A program made the position numbers and the translations under genes. Of a stretch of DNA of 64,000 bases, positions 8,904 to 16,488 are shown piece by piece; within the stretch, counting starts at the first letter, position 1, and every line of letters starts with the position of its first letter. The notes under the pieces are model-generated. The model saw nothing but the letters and a program-made list of their open reading frames with translations, did not search any database and was not told where the DNA came from. Source of the stretch: an uncultured Dialister sp. (lineage in GTDB: Bacteria; Bacillota; Negativicutes; Veillonellales; Dialisteraceae); contig CAKPQG010000002.1 of the NCBI GenBank assembly GCA_934178345.1, positions 1 to 64,000 of the forward strand. Reading direction: 5' to 3'.

Positions 8904-10658
8904 TCACAAAATATCCAGATCCTCATAAGCGGGGCGCATCACATAGGTTCCCATCTTATCAATGAGGCCCCATTTGCCTTTGACCTTGACGCCTGCGAGG
9001 CCGGAGGAGAAGGGGGTGACGTCGGAAAAGGTGTCTTCATGAGGGAAGGCTTCATGACCTGCAGGCGTGATGAAGGTCCAGCCGTTCTTTGTTTTGACGG
9101 GAAGGAGGCCTTCTCCTGCTTTCGATACGGCAAGGTAGAGGGGCGCAGTGAGGCGCGACCCGTCCTTGCCCGCGATGCCCCATTTGTCCTCTTCTTTATA
9201 ACCGAAATAACCACTTCCCAAGGATCTGATTTCCTTATAGGAGAATGGCAGAATTTCGTGGCCATCTGCTATGGAGATGAGTCCCCATTTCTTGTTCTCG
9301 CCTTTGGCGAGGAGTACGCCGTCTTCCTCATCGGGGAGGAGGCCTGTGTAGATGGTGTGGGCAATGTAGGTGCCTTCACGGTTCACCCAGCCATAGCGGC
9401 CGTCTTTCGAAAGGAGGATGCCTTTTTCTCCGGCGGAGAAGACGCGGTCATTGGCGGGGCTGGCGATGACTTTGCCGTTCTTGTCGATGTAGCCGCGTTT
9501 GACCGTGATGGACGGGATAGTCTCGTAGTCGTACCGGCCGGGATACCAGATGGGCACGCCGATGCCCCATCCCCATGGGTGATGGTGGTGATGGCGGAAG
9601 GCGAGCCAGTCGCCCCATCCCCATCCGATGCCGATGGAGATCGGAGGACGGCTGTGGACAGCGTGCGTCTCCACTTCGCCTTCTCTGATTTCGGCAAGGC
9701 CATCCTCAAAGGGGAAGAGCTGGTCATAGTCTGCCATGAAGGCGATGGTGCCGTCAGGTCTGGCATAGCCATTGCCGTCGATGGTCTTGACGCCGGCAAG
9801 TCCTTCTGCGAAGGGGGTCAGCACCGCTTTGAATTGGGGCTTGGCAGTGAGGCGGCCTTCGGTATCGATGAATCCCCAGAGCTTGCTCTCGTCCTGGACG
9901 GCCGCGTAGCCTTCGCTGAAGGTCGGTGAGACGGCTTTGTAAGCAGGAGGGATGATTTCTTTCCCTTCTCTATCTATATAGCCCCAGAGGTTCTTCTGAT
10001 TCTTGACGGCGAGGCGTCCCTCTTCGAAGGCGGCACCCGTATCTTTGTAGGTCGGTGGGAGGACGTAGCGGCCCGTCATGTCGATGACGCCCCAGCGTCC
10101 TTTTTCTTTGACCGCAGCGAGGCCGTCTTCAAAGAAGCGCGCTTCCTGATAGACGGGCTTCACTTCTCTTCCGTCGAGCGAAAGATAGCCGTAGGTCGCG
10201 CCGCGCTTCACGATCGCCATGTCGTTCTCGAAGTCGGAGACTTGATCGTAGGCGGCACCAGAAATCAGCGTCCCGTCATTTGTATAGAAGGAGATCTTCT
10301 TGTCTCTTCCGCGGACAGCGAGGGCTCCTTCTTTCCAAATGGAGCGGCTTTCGTAGGAGATCGGAACGACTTCCTTTCCCGTGCGGGTGAAAAATCCGCG
10401 AAGCCCGCCTTTTTCTGCTTCGATGAGATCATCGCGGCCTTCTTCTGAGGTGAGGTCTTCCGCCCGCTCATCTGCGTCTTTGAGCGAGAGGCCGAGGCGG
10501 TCATAGGAAATCGGAATTACGACCTTGCCCGCAGCATTCACCGCGCCCCACATGCCGTTCTCTTTGACTGCGGCCGTGAAAGGGAGAGAGTTGTTGGCAG
10601 AAATCGTAGTCGCTGCCAGAAGGGCAGCAAGCGTCAGGAGCAGTGTACGTTTTTTCAT
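8904..10658 (-). CDS. Exported WG-repeat protein with His/Trp/Gly-rich insert
   Basis: A 584-residue protein with a signal peptide (1-21, MKKRTLLL... ending near TISA). It is built from many copies of the WG repeat (W/Y-G-x-I-D-x-x-G-K-x-V-I-P-x-x-Y-D type). The repeats are interrupted at residues 331-380 by an unusual insert with WGWGDW, HHHHH (356-360) and PWGWGIG. WG repeats are beta-rich and thought to mediate protein contacts; no enzymatic residues are visible. The ATG follows ggaggtg; a GTG three codons upstream lies inside that site. The location is periplasmic or surface. It is a single-gene unit. Confidence 0.85.
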   Translation of the reverse strand: MKKRTLLLTLAALLAATTISANNSLPFTAAVKENGMWGAVNAAGKVVIPISYDRLGLSLKDADERAEDLTSEEGRDDLIEAEKGGLRGFFTRTGKEVVPISYESRSIWKEGALAVRGRDKKISFYTNDGTLISGAAYDQVSDFENDMAIVKRGATYGYLSLDGREVKPVYQEARFFEDGLAAVKEKGRWGVIDMTGRYVLPPTYKDTGAAFEEGRLAVKNQKNLWGYIDREGKEIIPPAYKAVSPTFSEGYAAVQDESKLWGFIDTEGRLTAKPQFKAVLTPFAEGLAGVKTIDGNGYARPDGTIAFMADYDQLFPFEDGLAEIREGEVETHAVHSRPPISIGIGWGWGDWLAFRHHHHHPWGWGIGVPIWYPGRYDYETIPSITVKRGYIDKNGKVIASPANDRVFSAGEKGILLSKDGRYGWVNREGTYIAHTIYTGLLPDEEDGVLLAKGENKKWGLISIADGHEILPFSYKEIRSLGSGYFGYKEEDKWGIAGKDGSRLTAPLYLAVSKAGEGLLPVKTKNGWTFITPAGHEAFPHEDTFSDVTPFSSGLAGVKVKGKWGLIDKMGTYVMRPAYEDLDIL

Positions 10659-10693
10659 AGAGAGCACCTCCGGAAAGATGATAGATTCTATCC

Positions 10694-10858
10694 TAAGGAA
10701 ACACTGATTAAATCGTTGTCCGACTTGGCTCTTGCATTTTCATGCAAGGCGAGGAATAATCCGACGCGAATAGCGAGCTATTTAAGGAGGGTTATGACGA
10801 AGCATTGCATGAAAATACATGCCAAATCGGACTCTGCGATTTAATCAGCGTTTCCTTA
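10694..10858. mobile_element. MITE family A, full-length copy
   Basis: 165-bp non-coding palindromic element. The left end is TAAGGAAACACTGATTAAAT; the right end is its near-perfect complement. It shares the inner signature GCGAATAGCGAGCTATTTAA with the copies at 16.1, 39.9 and 58.7 kb. It lies just upstream of the WG-repeat gene. Confidence 0.75.
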
Positions 10859-10896
10859 ATTATAGTCAAAGAACGAGGGGCTGTAAATTGAAAGCA

Positions 10897-10929
10897 AAAA
10901 AGCATTTTCCGCGGGGAAAATGCTTTTTG
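10897..10929. terminator. Symmetrical terminator-like hairpin
   Basis: AAAAAGCATTTTCC - 3 nt - GGGAAAATGCTTTTT: a perfect stem with A-run and T-run on the two sides, usable in both directions. Confidence 0.65.
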
Positions 10930-10959
10930 ATGCTATGGGGACCTATGGGGCGGCACGCC

Positions 10960-11158
10960 CCGGGGGATAAGTTTGAAAGCAGGGAAGAGTAGCTAGTGGC
11001 TAGGGATTAGGGATTAGGGATTAGGAGTGACTAGTGACTGGTGACTTAAATGCCACTTTCTGGCATCGCCATATTTATACTCCGCGGCGCTTCTGATTAT
11101 GATGCGCCGCACCAATCCCTTTGAACCTCTTGAACCTATAGAACCCGCTGAACCTTTA
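10960..11158. repeat. Intergenic repeat cassette
   Basis: GGGATTA heptamers (about 11003-11025) run into GTGACTA/GTGACTG units (to about 11047). Then follow hairpin D (about 11082-11109) and GAACC nonamers reaching the stop of the DUF362 gene. Confidence 0.7.
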
Positions 11159-12097
11159 TCATTTTACTTCAATCAGTTCATACTGCGGATTGCCCATCTT
11201 GAGCTCTTTCATCGCCTGCAACTGATGAAGACCGTGGCGGGACTCGATACGCTTGACGAGATCCTGATTCGATGCGGTCTGATAGACGAGGTCGACCGAT
11301 GCCTGATCGATGGCGAGAAGGTCGGTCGAGGCGAGGATGCCGATATCCGGGATGGTCGGTTCTTCCGCTGCGAGACCGGCGCAGTCGCAGTCGACGGACA
11401 TGCGGCGCAGGACATTCAGGTAGACGATGTGCTTGCCGAAGAAATCAATCGTGGCTTTGGCGGATTCTGCCATGTTTTCCATGAGAAGCTCCTTGCCAGG
11501 CCATGCGTTCCAGTCTTCCGGCTGGTTGTTTACATCGACGCCATGGACCTGGCTCTTGCCGATGCGTCCGTCAGCGCAGCCGATGGCGAGATTCTTCATC
11601 GAGCCGCCGAAGCCGCCCATGGCATGTCCTTTGAAATGGGTGAGGACGATCATCGAGTCATAGTTCACGATGTGGCCGCCCATGGAGACAGTCTTGAAAT
11701 GCTTGCCGCCGCAGACTGGAAGGTCGACGGTTCCCTCTTCATCCATGATATCTACGGGGCAGAAGGTCCAGCCATTCACCTGCAGGGTATCTCGGTGCAT
11801 CTCGGTCGTGTAGCGGTCTCCCTGATAGAGCGTATTCGTTTCTACGATCGTGCTGCCTGCCACCTGCTTCTGAAAGGCTTCTACCATGTCGCGCGGCAGG
11901 ATGTTCGGTCCATGCTTCTCGCCGGTATGCAGCTTGATAGCCACTTTGCCATAGATGGCATCATTGATCTTGGAGTAGAGTGAAATCAGATGCGCCGCAT
12001 CGATCACGCGGGTGAAATAGACTTTCGCATGTGTGCCCGCTGCGCTTTCGTCCACGCGGGTAGAGCCGATGACTGGAGCCTGTTTGTATGTTTCCAT
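11159..12097 (-). CDS. DUF362-domain protein
   Basis: 312-residue cytoplasmic protein matching the DUF362 family, often annotated as putative Fe-S centre protein. Family features are the central HFKGHAMGGFGGSMKN stretch followed by a CADGRIGKS segment. It ends with a TDLLAIDQASVDLVY segment. The C-terminal ferredoxin-like cysteine cluster of longer family members is absent; only CDC near residue 238 is seen. The start is the ATG behind aggagga. The reaction is unknown. It stands alone with its own promoter. Confidence 0.85.
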   Translation of the reverse strand: METYKQAPVIGSTRVDESAAGTHAKVYFTRVIDAAHLISLYSKINDAIYGKVAIKLHTGEKHGPNILPRDMVEAFQKQVAGSTIVETNTLYQGDRYTTEMHRDTLQVNGWTFCPVDIMDEEGTVDLPVCGGKHFKTVSMGGHIVNYDSMIVLTHFKGHAMGGFGGSMKNLAIGCADGRIGKSQVHGVDVNNQPEDWNAWPGKELLMENMAESAKATIDFFGKHIVYLNVLRRMSVDCDCAGLAAEEPTIPDIGILASTDLLAIDQASVDLVYQTASNQDLVKRIESRHGLHQLQAMKELKMGNPQYELIEVK

Positions 12098-12152
12098 GAT
12101 AGTCCTCCTTCGATGGTCAGGGCTGCCTGTGGCAACCATTTTTTATGTCATT

Positions 12153-12181
12153 AGTATATTCTGTTTTTTCTTTGATGACAA
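12153..12181 (-). promoter_or_regulatory. Promoter of the DUF362 gene
   Basis: On the minus strand: TTGTCA (12181-12176), 17 bp, TATACT (12158-12153), about 55 bp upstream of the start codon. Confidence 0.65.
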
Positions 12182-12224
12182 ATACTTTTGTGGGATGGGA
12201 ATCTATGCACGAAAGGCATGGGGA

Positions 12225-12330
12225 GGGGCGGCGCATAAAAATTAGAAGTGCCGCGGCGCATCCAAAAGAGATGCCTGAAGGTGGTATTTAGTCACCAGTC
12301 ACCAGTCACCAGTCACTAGCCACTACGCAC
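12225..12330. repeat. Hairpin D and heptamer array
   Basis: A GCGGCGC-type hairpin (about 12232-12256) is followed by a CAGTCAC heptamer array (about 12288-12322). Confidence 0.65.
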
Positions 12331-12373
12331 GCAAAAAGAAAACGCCCATGCATACGCATGGGCGTTCATATTC

Positions 12374-12449
12374 TGGAGCCGGCAACAGGATTTGAACCTG
12401 CGACCTACGCATTACGAATGCGCCGCTCTACCAGCTGAGCTATACCGGC
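12374..12449 (-). tRNA. tRNA-Thr (CGT)
   Basis: Complete 76-nt cloverleaf on the minus strand. The acceptor stem is GCCGGTA/TGCCGGC, the anticodon loop TTCGTAA gives CGT (reads ACG), the T-loop is TTCAAAT and CCA is encoded. Confidence 0.95.
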
Positions 12450-12462
12450 ATTGACATAAAAC

Positions 12463-12492
12463 ATTGTAACAAATGGAGTGGGGGTTTGTCAA
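12463..12492 (-). promoter_or_regulatory. Promoter of tRNA-Thr
   Basis: Minus strand: TTGACA (12492-12487), 18 bp, TACAAT (12468-12463), 14 bp before the mature 5' end. Confidence 0.75.
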
Positions 12493-12600
12493 ATAAATTT
12501 TGCTGGTTTCAGAGAAGGCTACGCATTTTCCAGGGATCATGCCGAGCGTATGCGCCTGTATGCAGGAAACGGGATATGCGTCACGGGCTTTTAAAACCTA

Positions 12601-12629
12601 TTGACAAATTCGAATTCCTGTGCTATACT
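12601..12629 (+). promoter_or_regulatory. Promoter of first tRNA-Pro/tRNA-Gly pair
   Basis: Perfect TTGACA (12601-12606), 17 bp, TATACT (12624-12629), 12 bp before the tRNA-Pro 5' end. Confidence 0.85.
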
Positions 12630-12641
12630 TCTAAACATTGT

Positions 12642-12718
12642 CGGGGCATAGCGCAGTTTGGTAGCGCACTTGGTTCGGGACCAAGGGGTCGCAGGTTCAA
12701 ATCCTGCTGCTCCGACCA
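12642..12718 (+). tRNA. tRNA-Pro (CGG), copy 1
   Basis: 77-nt cloverleaf: acceptor CGGGGCA/TGCTCCG, anticodon loop TTCGGGA (anticodon CGG), T-loop TTCAAAT, encoded CCA. Identical to the copy at 18777. Confidence 0.95.
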
Positions 12719-12723
12719 TTTAT

Positions 12724-12797
12724 GCGGGTGTAGCTCAATGGTAGAGCGCCAGCCTTCCAAGCTGGTTACGAGGGTTCGATTCCCTTCACCCGCTCCA
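12724..12797 (+). tRNA. tRNA-Gly (TCC), copy 1
   Basis: 74-nt cloverleaf: acceptor GCGGGTG/CACCCGC, anticodon loop CTTCCAA (anticodon TCC), discriminator T, encoded CCA. It lies 5 nt after tRNA-Pro, so the two are cotranscribed. Identical to the copy at 18859. Confidence 0.95.
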
Positions 12798-13250
12798 GAA
12801 ACGATCCGCTCTTGGGCGGGCTTTTTTATTGCCTGAAATGGCTGGGGACTATTGACTGGTGACTGGTGACTAGTGACTGGTGACTAGTGGCTAGGGATTA
12901 GGAATTAGAGACTAAGAGACTAGGAGACCAAGAGATTTTAGACTCTCCTATATCGTCATTTCGAGCGCAAGCGAGAAATCTTTGTCATTCGCGGACTGAG
13001 ACTCACGCTTTCCCCCACATGTGCTGCGCATTTCTCCGCTTTCCTCATCTGTTTTTCATGCCGACTGTGCCCTATCCCCCCCCTACGGGGCACCTTCCCC
13101 TCGAGGGGAAGGCTGGCGATACGCGGAAAACCTGCCATCGCAAACCTTCGGACATCGCCCCATATACTTGCTGCGAAGCTGCCACCTTCATTCCTAATTC
13201 CTAATTCCTAATTCCTAATTCCTAATTCCTCATTTCTCATTCAAGCAGAG
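12798..13250. repeat. Intergenic repeat cassette
   Basis: A weak terminator-like stem (about 12804-12830) follows the tRNAs. Next come a GTGACTG/GTGACTA array (about 12848-12890), one end of a MITE family C element (from about 12953), CCCCTCGAGGGG-type palindromes and a period-7 CTAATTC array (about 13190-13236). No gene is seen. Confidence 0.65.
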
Positions 13251-13376
13251 CCTCCATACGCAATCCAAAGACGGCATGCTCTCTAAATCTTTTAGCACGA
13301 TTTCCAAACAACAAACAACGAACAACCATCCACAAATGTGATAAGATAGTAACAATAGCAGTGGAGGTGGAACACG

Positions 13377-14711
13377 ATGGCATACACAGAAGCGGAATTG
13401 ATCGGTCAGCTGGAGAAGGATCTCGCGCGTCCGGGAGAGCTGTATGTAAAGGACTATATACAAGAGGGCGGGGCGGCGAGCGATACAGGGCGCTCCTATG
13501 AGGACATCATCAGCGCGTATCTTGTCACTCACGCAGAAGCGCTGAAAATGACGGATACGAATTGGGGCATGGTGCATACCGCTATCGGAAAGACTTCCGA
13601 GCGGGGGAGCCGCATGGCGCAAAAGCTGCTTTCGGAGAAGGATTTCTTCCATGCCATCCCGCTTGACGGGGATGTACGGCTGACGGATGGGACGATGGCG
13701 GAGATCGGGTACTTTGATTTTATGACGCTCGATAAAGAAGGAAAGAACCTTACCCTTTTTGAAATTCGTCCCTATCCGGAAAAAGAACAGCCGCTTTCGC
13801 GTCTCCTTCGCTGCTGGAGCCTCAAGACCTCGCTGAATCAGGCGCTTCTTTTGCAGAGGCTCGGCATGGAAAAGCTGCCGCGGATCTCCATCGTGACGCT
13901 CATCACCGGGGCTGGAAGTGATCACTTTACGCCTGCGGGGAGAAAGCCTGTGTCGCTCCCTTTGAAGCAGCTGGGAGGGATGCTCGGCGTTTCTTGCCTT
14001 TATCTCTTCCATGGTCTCTACGGCGTCCCTGTGAGCGGGGCGCAGGCGCCGGCGCAGATGACGCGCGCGGAGCTGCTCTCGCTCCTGGAAAAAGATGCCA
14101 AGCATCCGGAGCTTCTGTATCAGAAGGACTATATCAATCGATTCGGCCTCACGGCGGATACGAAGGAGCCTTACGCGGCTGTCGCAGCCGGCTGGCTCAC
14201 CGCGCATCGGGATCTGTGGATGACGGTGCCGCAGGGGCTTTACCGACTGGTCGAGGGAAATCGTGTCAGCATCACGATGAAAGATCTAGATTTTCAAAGG
14301 ATCCGCAAGCAGCGCGTCTTTCCGCCTTTTGGCGAAGTGCTGCCTGTCGCGCTCGTGCTTTTGGGAAATCGGTCGCAGGAGCTCGGACGTCCCTCCATGC
14401 TGCTCTATGATGGAAATCCGTCAGGGGCAGGGACGTACTCTCTCGTGAGAGCGCTCGAAAGGGTCGATCCGTCCGACAGTCTGCTTCGGAGCGTACTTCG
14501 CGCGTTCACGCACCTCGTGCTGGTCGATCGGAAGAAGCTGATGGCAGATCTTCGGCTGCCGGAGGAAACGACGCTCGAGGTGCGTCTCGTCGTAGGCGGG
14601 GGGATGCAGTACGATCTCTTTTTGCGGGATCTCCCCTTCGTAGAGCCGCTCATGAAAGCCATGGGCGTCGGCCTCATTACGATGGGAGAAGGGTATGAAG
14701 CGATGTATTGA
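13377..14711 (+). CDS. Uncharacterised protein with two tandem copies of one domain
   Basis: 444-residue soluble protein with no signal peptide or membrane segment; I do not recognise its family. It is an internal duplication. Residues about 4-60 (AELIGQLEKD...LYVKDYI) align with about 232-288 (AELLSLLEKD...LYQKDYI). The later LLRCWSLKTSLNQALLLQR segment aligns with LLRSVLRAFTHLVLVDR. The first copy holds GYFDFMTLD...LTLFEIRPY, faintly like the D...ExK core of PD-(D/E)XK folds but with R for K. The second copy has lost it. The start follows a ggaggtgg site. Confidence 0.8.
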   Translation: MAYTEAELIGQLEKDLARPGELYVKDYIQEGGAASDTGRSYEDIISAYLVTHAEALKMTDTNWGMVHTAIGKTSERGSRMAQKLLSEKDFFHAIPLDGDVRLTDGTMAEIGYFDFMTLDKEGKNLTLFEIRPYPEKEQPLSRLLRCWSLKTSLNQALLLQRLGMEKLPRISIVTLITGAGSDHFTPAGRKPVSLPLKQLGGMLGVSCLYLFHGLYGVPVSGAQAPAQMTRAELLSLLEKDAKHPELLYQKDYINRFGLTADTKEPYAAVAAGWLTAHRDLWMTVPQGLYRLVEGNRVSITMKDLDFQRIRKQRVFPPFGEVLPVALVLLGNRSQELGRPSMLLYDGNPSGAGTYSLVRALERVDPSDSLLRSVLRAFTHLVLVDRKKLMADLRLPEETTLEVRLVVGGGMQYDLFLRDLPFVEPLMKAMGVGLITMGEGYEAMY

Positions 14712-14790
14712 GGGGAATTTTAGTGACTAGTGACTGGTGACTAGTGACTGGACATCAGCTACCAGTCACTAGTCGTTATTTCCAAAAACC

Positions 14791-14819
14791 TTGAACCTTC
14801 CCTTCGTTCCCTATATAAT
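14791..14819 (+). promoter_or_regulatory. Promoter of gene 14855
   Basis: TTGAAC (14791-14796), 17 bp, TATAAT (14814-14819), directly behind a heptamer array (about 14722-14775). Confidence 0.7.
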
Positions 14820-14854
14820 AAGAAGAAATAAAAATGTAAGGAGAGCAACCATCC

Positions 14855-15541
14855 ATGGGATTTTTTGATAAAAAGCATGAATCCGACACCCCGATCGGAA
14901 ACCTGAGAGCGCACATCGGCACCTATATGTACTTTGTCAAGGTGGGCAAGTCGAAGTTCAAGCACAAAGGACGCATCGGCGAAATCTTTGCGGATATGGA
15001 CAACACCCAGTTTCTTTTCAATCAGGCGACAATGGGAACGATGTATGATTTCAAAAAGAAACTCGACTACGCCCTCTGGGATGCAGCCGTTCATAAATAC
15101 ACCGAAGACATGGAGGCCCTGAAGGCGGAATTATTGAAGGTCGTCGATCAGGAAGAGGCAGCGCCGAAGGAAGAAGCACCAAAGGAAGAGAAAGTCGTAG
15201 AAGCCGCGCCCAAGGAAGAAGAGACAGGCGACTGGAAATCCTCCATCAAAGGACAGATGGCGGCTGCGGAAGAGAAGGCGAAGGAGGAAGCCGAGCGCAA
15301 GAAGCGCGAGGCCGAGGAAGAGGAAGGCTTTGCCGTCGATGCCAGCGAAGAAATGACCGAGGCCGACTGCCGCGAGCTCTGGCGTATCCTGCAGGGACTC
15401 GAAAGAGAATTCCAGGAAATGAAGAGCATCGCGGACGACTGGTTCACCGTACACGGCAAAGGCAATGGCTGCTTCGGAGCGCTCGCCATGATGGCTCTTA
15501 TCCCTGTGGGCGCGATCTACGGGATTTGTCAGATGCTGTAA
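14855..15541 (+). CDS. Uncharacterised protein with charged middle and C-terminal membrane anchor
   Basis: 228 residues, family not recognised. The N-terminal ~95 residues look like a small folded domain rich in Lys, Phe and Tyr (YMYFVKVGKSKFKHKGRIGE). Residues about 100-165 are an acidic, Glu/Lys/Ala-rich low-complexity and probably coiled segment. The last ~20 residues (CFGALAMMALIPVGAIYGIC) could form one membrane helix, giving a tail-anchored layout. The ATG follows aaggaga. A real gene is supported by promoter, ribosome site and biased codon use; function is unknown. Confidence 0.75.
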   Translation: MGFFDKKHESDTPIGNLRAHIGTYMYFVKVGKSKFKHKGRIGEIFADMDNTQFLFNQATMGTMYDFKKKLDYALWDAAVHKYTEDMEALKAELLKVVDQEEAAPKEEAPKEEKVVEAAPKEEETGDWKSSIKGQMAAAEEKAKEEAERKKREAEEEEGFAVDASEEMTEADCRELWRILQGLEREFQEMKSIADDWFTVHGKGNGCFGALAMMALIPVGAIYGICQML

Positions 15542-15687
15542 ATGAGGAATGGATGTGCGGCACGCATACTAAGGAAGCGGCCGATCATGCGCTTTGCTCT
15601 CCTTTGGATCCGCAGAACCTGCTGCGTCTCTTCACCATGACGGTAAAGGGAAAATGGATCGATGTTCCTGCCCGGCCCCCACTTCCT

Positions 15688-15725
15688 TATAATAACTTTT
15701 CTCGAGAGGGTGTACATTTACCCTC
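15688..15725 (+). promoter_or_regulatory. Candidate promoter and operator of scfA
   Basis: TATAAT at 15688-15693 has a weak -35 (TTCCTG, 15665-15670) 17 bp upstream. Just after it is an inverted repeat GAGGGT - 8 nt - ACCCTC (15706-15725) in the leader. An alternative -10, TATGAT, lies at 15733-15738. Confidence 0.4.
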
Positions 15726-15774
15726 ACCTATGGTATGATAATGCAAGAAATCTTGGTTTCAGGGAGGTGACATC

Positions 15775-15942
15775 ATGTCCAAACACATCGTTACAATCAA
15801 CAAGTCTTCTCTGCAGGACTCCATCAAATTCGAAGGCTGCAGTGAATGTCAGACTTCCTGCCAGTCCGCTTGCAAAACAAGCTGCACCATTGGCAACCTG
15901 ATCTGCACAGAACAGGAAGAAGCAGAAGCAAAGAGAGCATAA
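15775..15942 (+). CDS. scfA: SCIFF ranthipeptide precursor
   Basis: A 55-residue peptide too short for most gene callers. It matches the six-cysteines-in-forty-five (SCIFF) family, substrates of a radical SAM enzyme that makes Cys thioether cross-links. The core CQTSCQSACKTSC is the near-invariant SCIFF signature; the cysteines are at 22, 25, 29, 33, 37 and 44. The leader contains the usual KHIVTIN start. A strong agggaggtga site precedes the ATG. Its maturase starts 546 bp downstream on the same strand. The role in the cell (signalling is suggested for ranthipeptides in Clostridia) is not shown by sequence. Confidence 0.95.
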   Translation: MSKHIVTINKSSLQDSIKFEGCSECQTSCQSACKTSCTIGNLICTEQEEAEAKRA

Positions 15943-15956
15943 GCTGATGCACGGCC

Positions 15957-15988
15957 AAGCCCCCGGCCTTGAGACCGGGGGCTTTTCT
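15957..15988 (+). terminator. Strong terminator directly after scfA
   Basis: AAGCCCCCGG and CCGGGGGCTT arms with a 8-nt loop and T-run, 15 bp after the scfA stop. scfA is therefore made as a short separate mRNA. Confidence 0.88.
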
Positions 15989-16076
15989 TGTGAAGTGAAT
16001 GGATGCGGGGGAAGGAAATGACATTATTATTTTGATGAGATGCGGGGTACCGTCCCATGGAACCGTTCCAACCTGT

Positions 16077-16241
16077 TAAGGAAACACTGATTAAATCGTT
16101 ATCGGATTTCATTCTTGGATTTTTATACAGAGCGAGGAGACAGAGGGCGCGAATAGCGAGCTATTTAAGGAGGATGTCGACGATGCTATGTATAAAAATT
16201 CATATGAAATCTGATTCTGTGATTGAATCAGCGTTTCCTTA
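16077..16241. mobile_element. MITE family A, full-length copy
   Basis: 165 bp, ends TAAGGAAACACTGATTAAAT and ATTGAATCAGCGTTTCCTTA, inner GCGAATAGCGAGCTATTTAA. It lies between scfA and its maturase gene. Confidence 0.75.
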
Positions 16242-16440
16242 AAGATTGAAAGCAAGGATGAGTAGCTGGGGATTGGGAACCTTGAGTGACTAGTGACTAA
16301 ATACCACCTTCGCGCATCGCCCTATTTATACTTCGCGGCGCTTCTGATCTTTATGCGCCGCTCCTTCCCCTTTGAACCCATAGAACCTATAGAACCCGCT
16401 GAACCTCTTTCATTCGCAATCCAGGGGCAGTACGCCTTAT
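16242..16440. repeat. Intergenic repeat cassette before scfB
   Basis: A GTGACTA array (about 16285-16300), hairpin D (about 16337-16362) and GAACC nonamers (about 16373-16408). No clear promoter for scfB is seen. Confidence 0.65.
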
Positions 16441-16488
16441 GGACTAACCCTCAAACCATATAACCCAATAAAAGGAGAATAACATTTC

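Noticed and set aside
11003..11025. Telomere sequence
   Set aside because: GGGATTA heptamers resemble telomere repeats, but they are short, internal and one of several intergenic heptamer types.
11099..11983. 294-codon plus-strand open frame beginning with an EPLEPIEPAEP run
   Set aside because: Antisense to the DUF362 gene; its start comes from a GAACC nonamer array, with no ribosome site.
12486..12836. 116-codon frame across the tRNA genes
   Set aside because: Overlaps two complete tRNAs.
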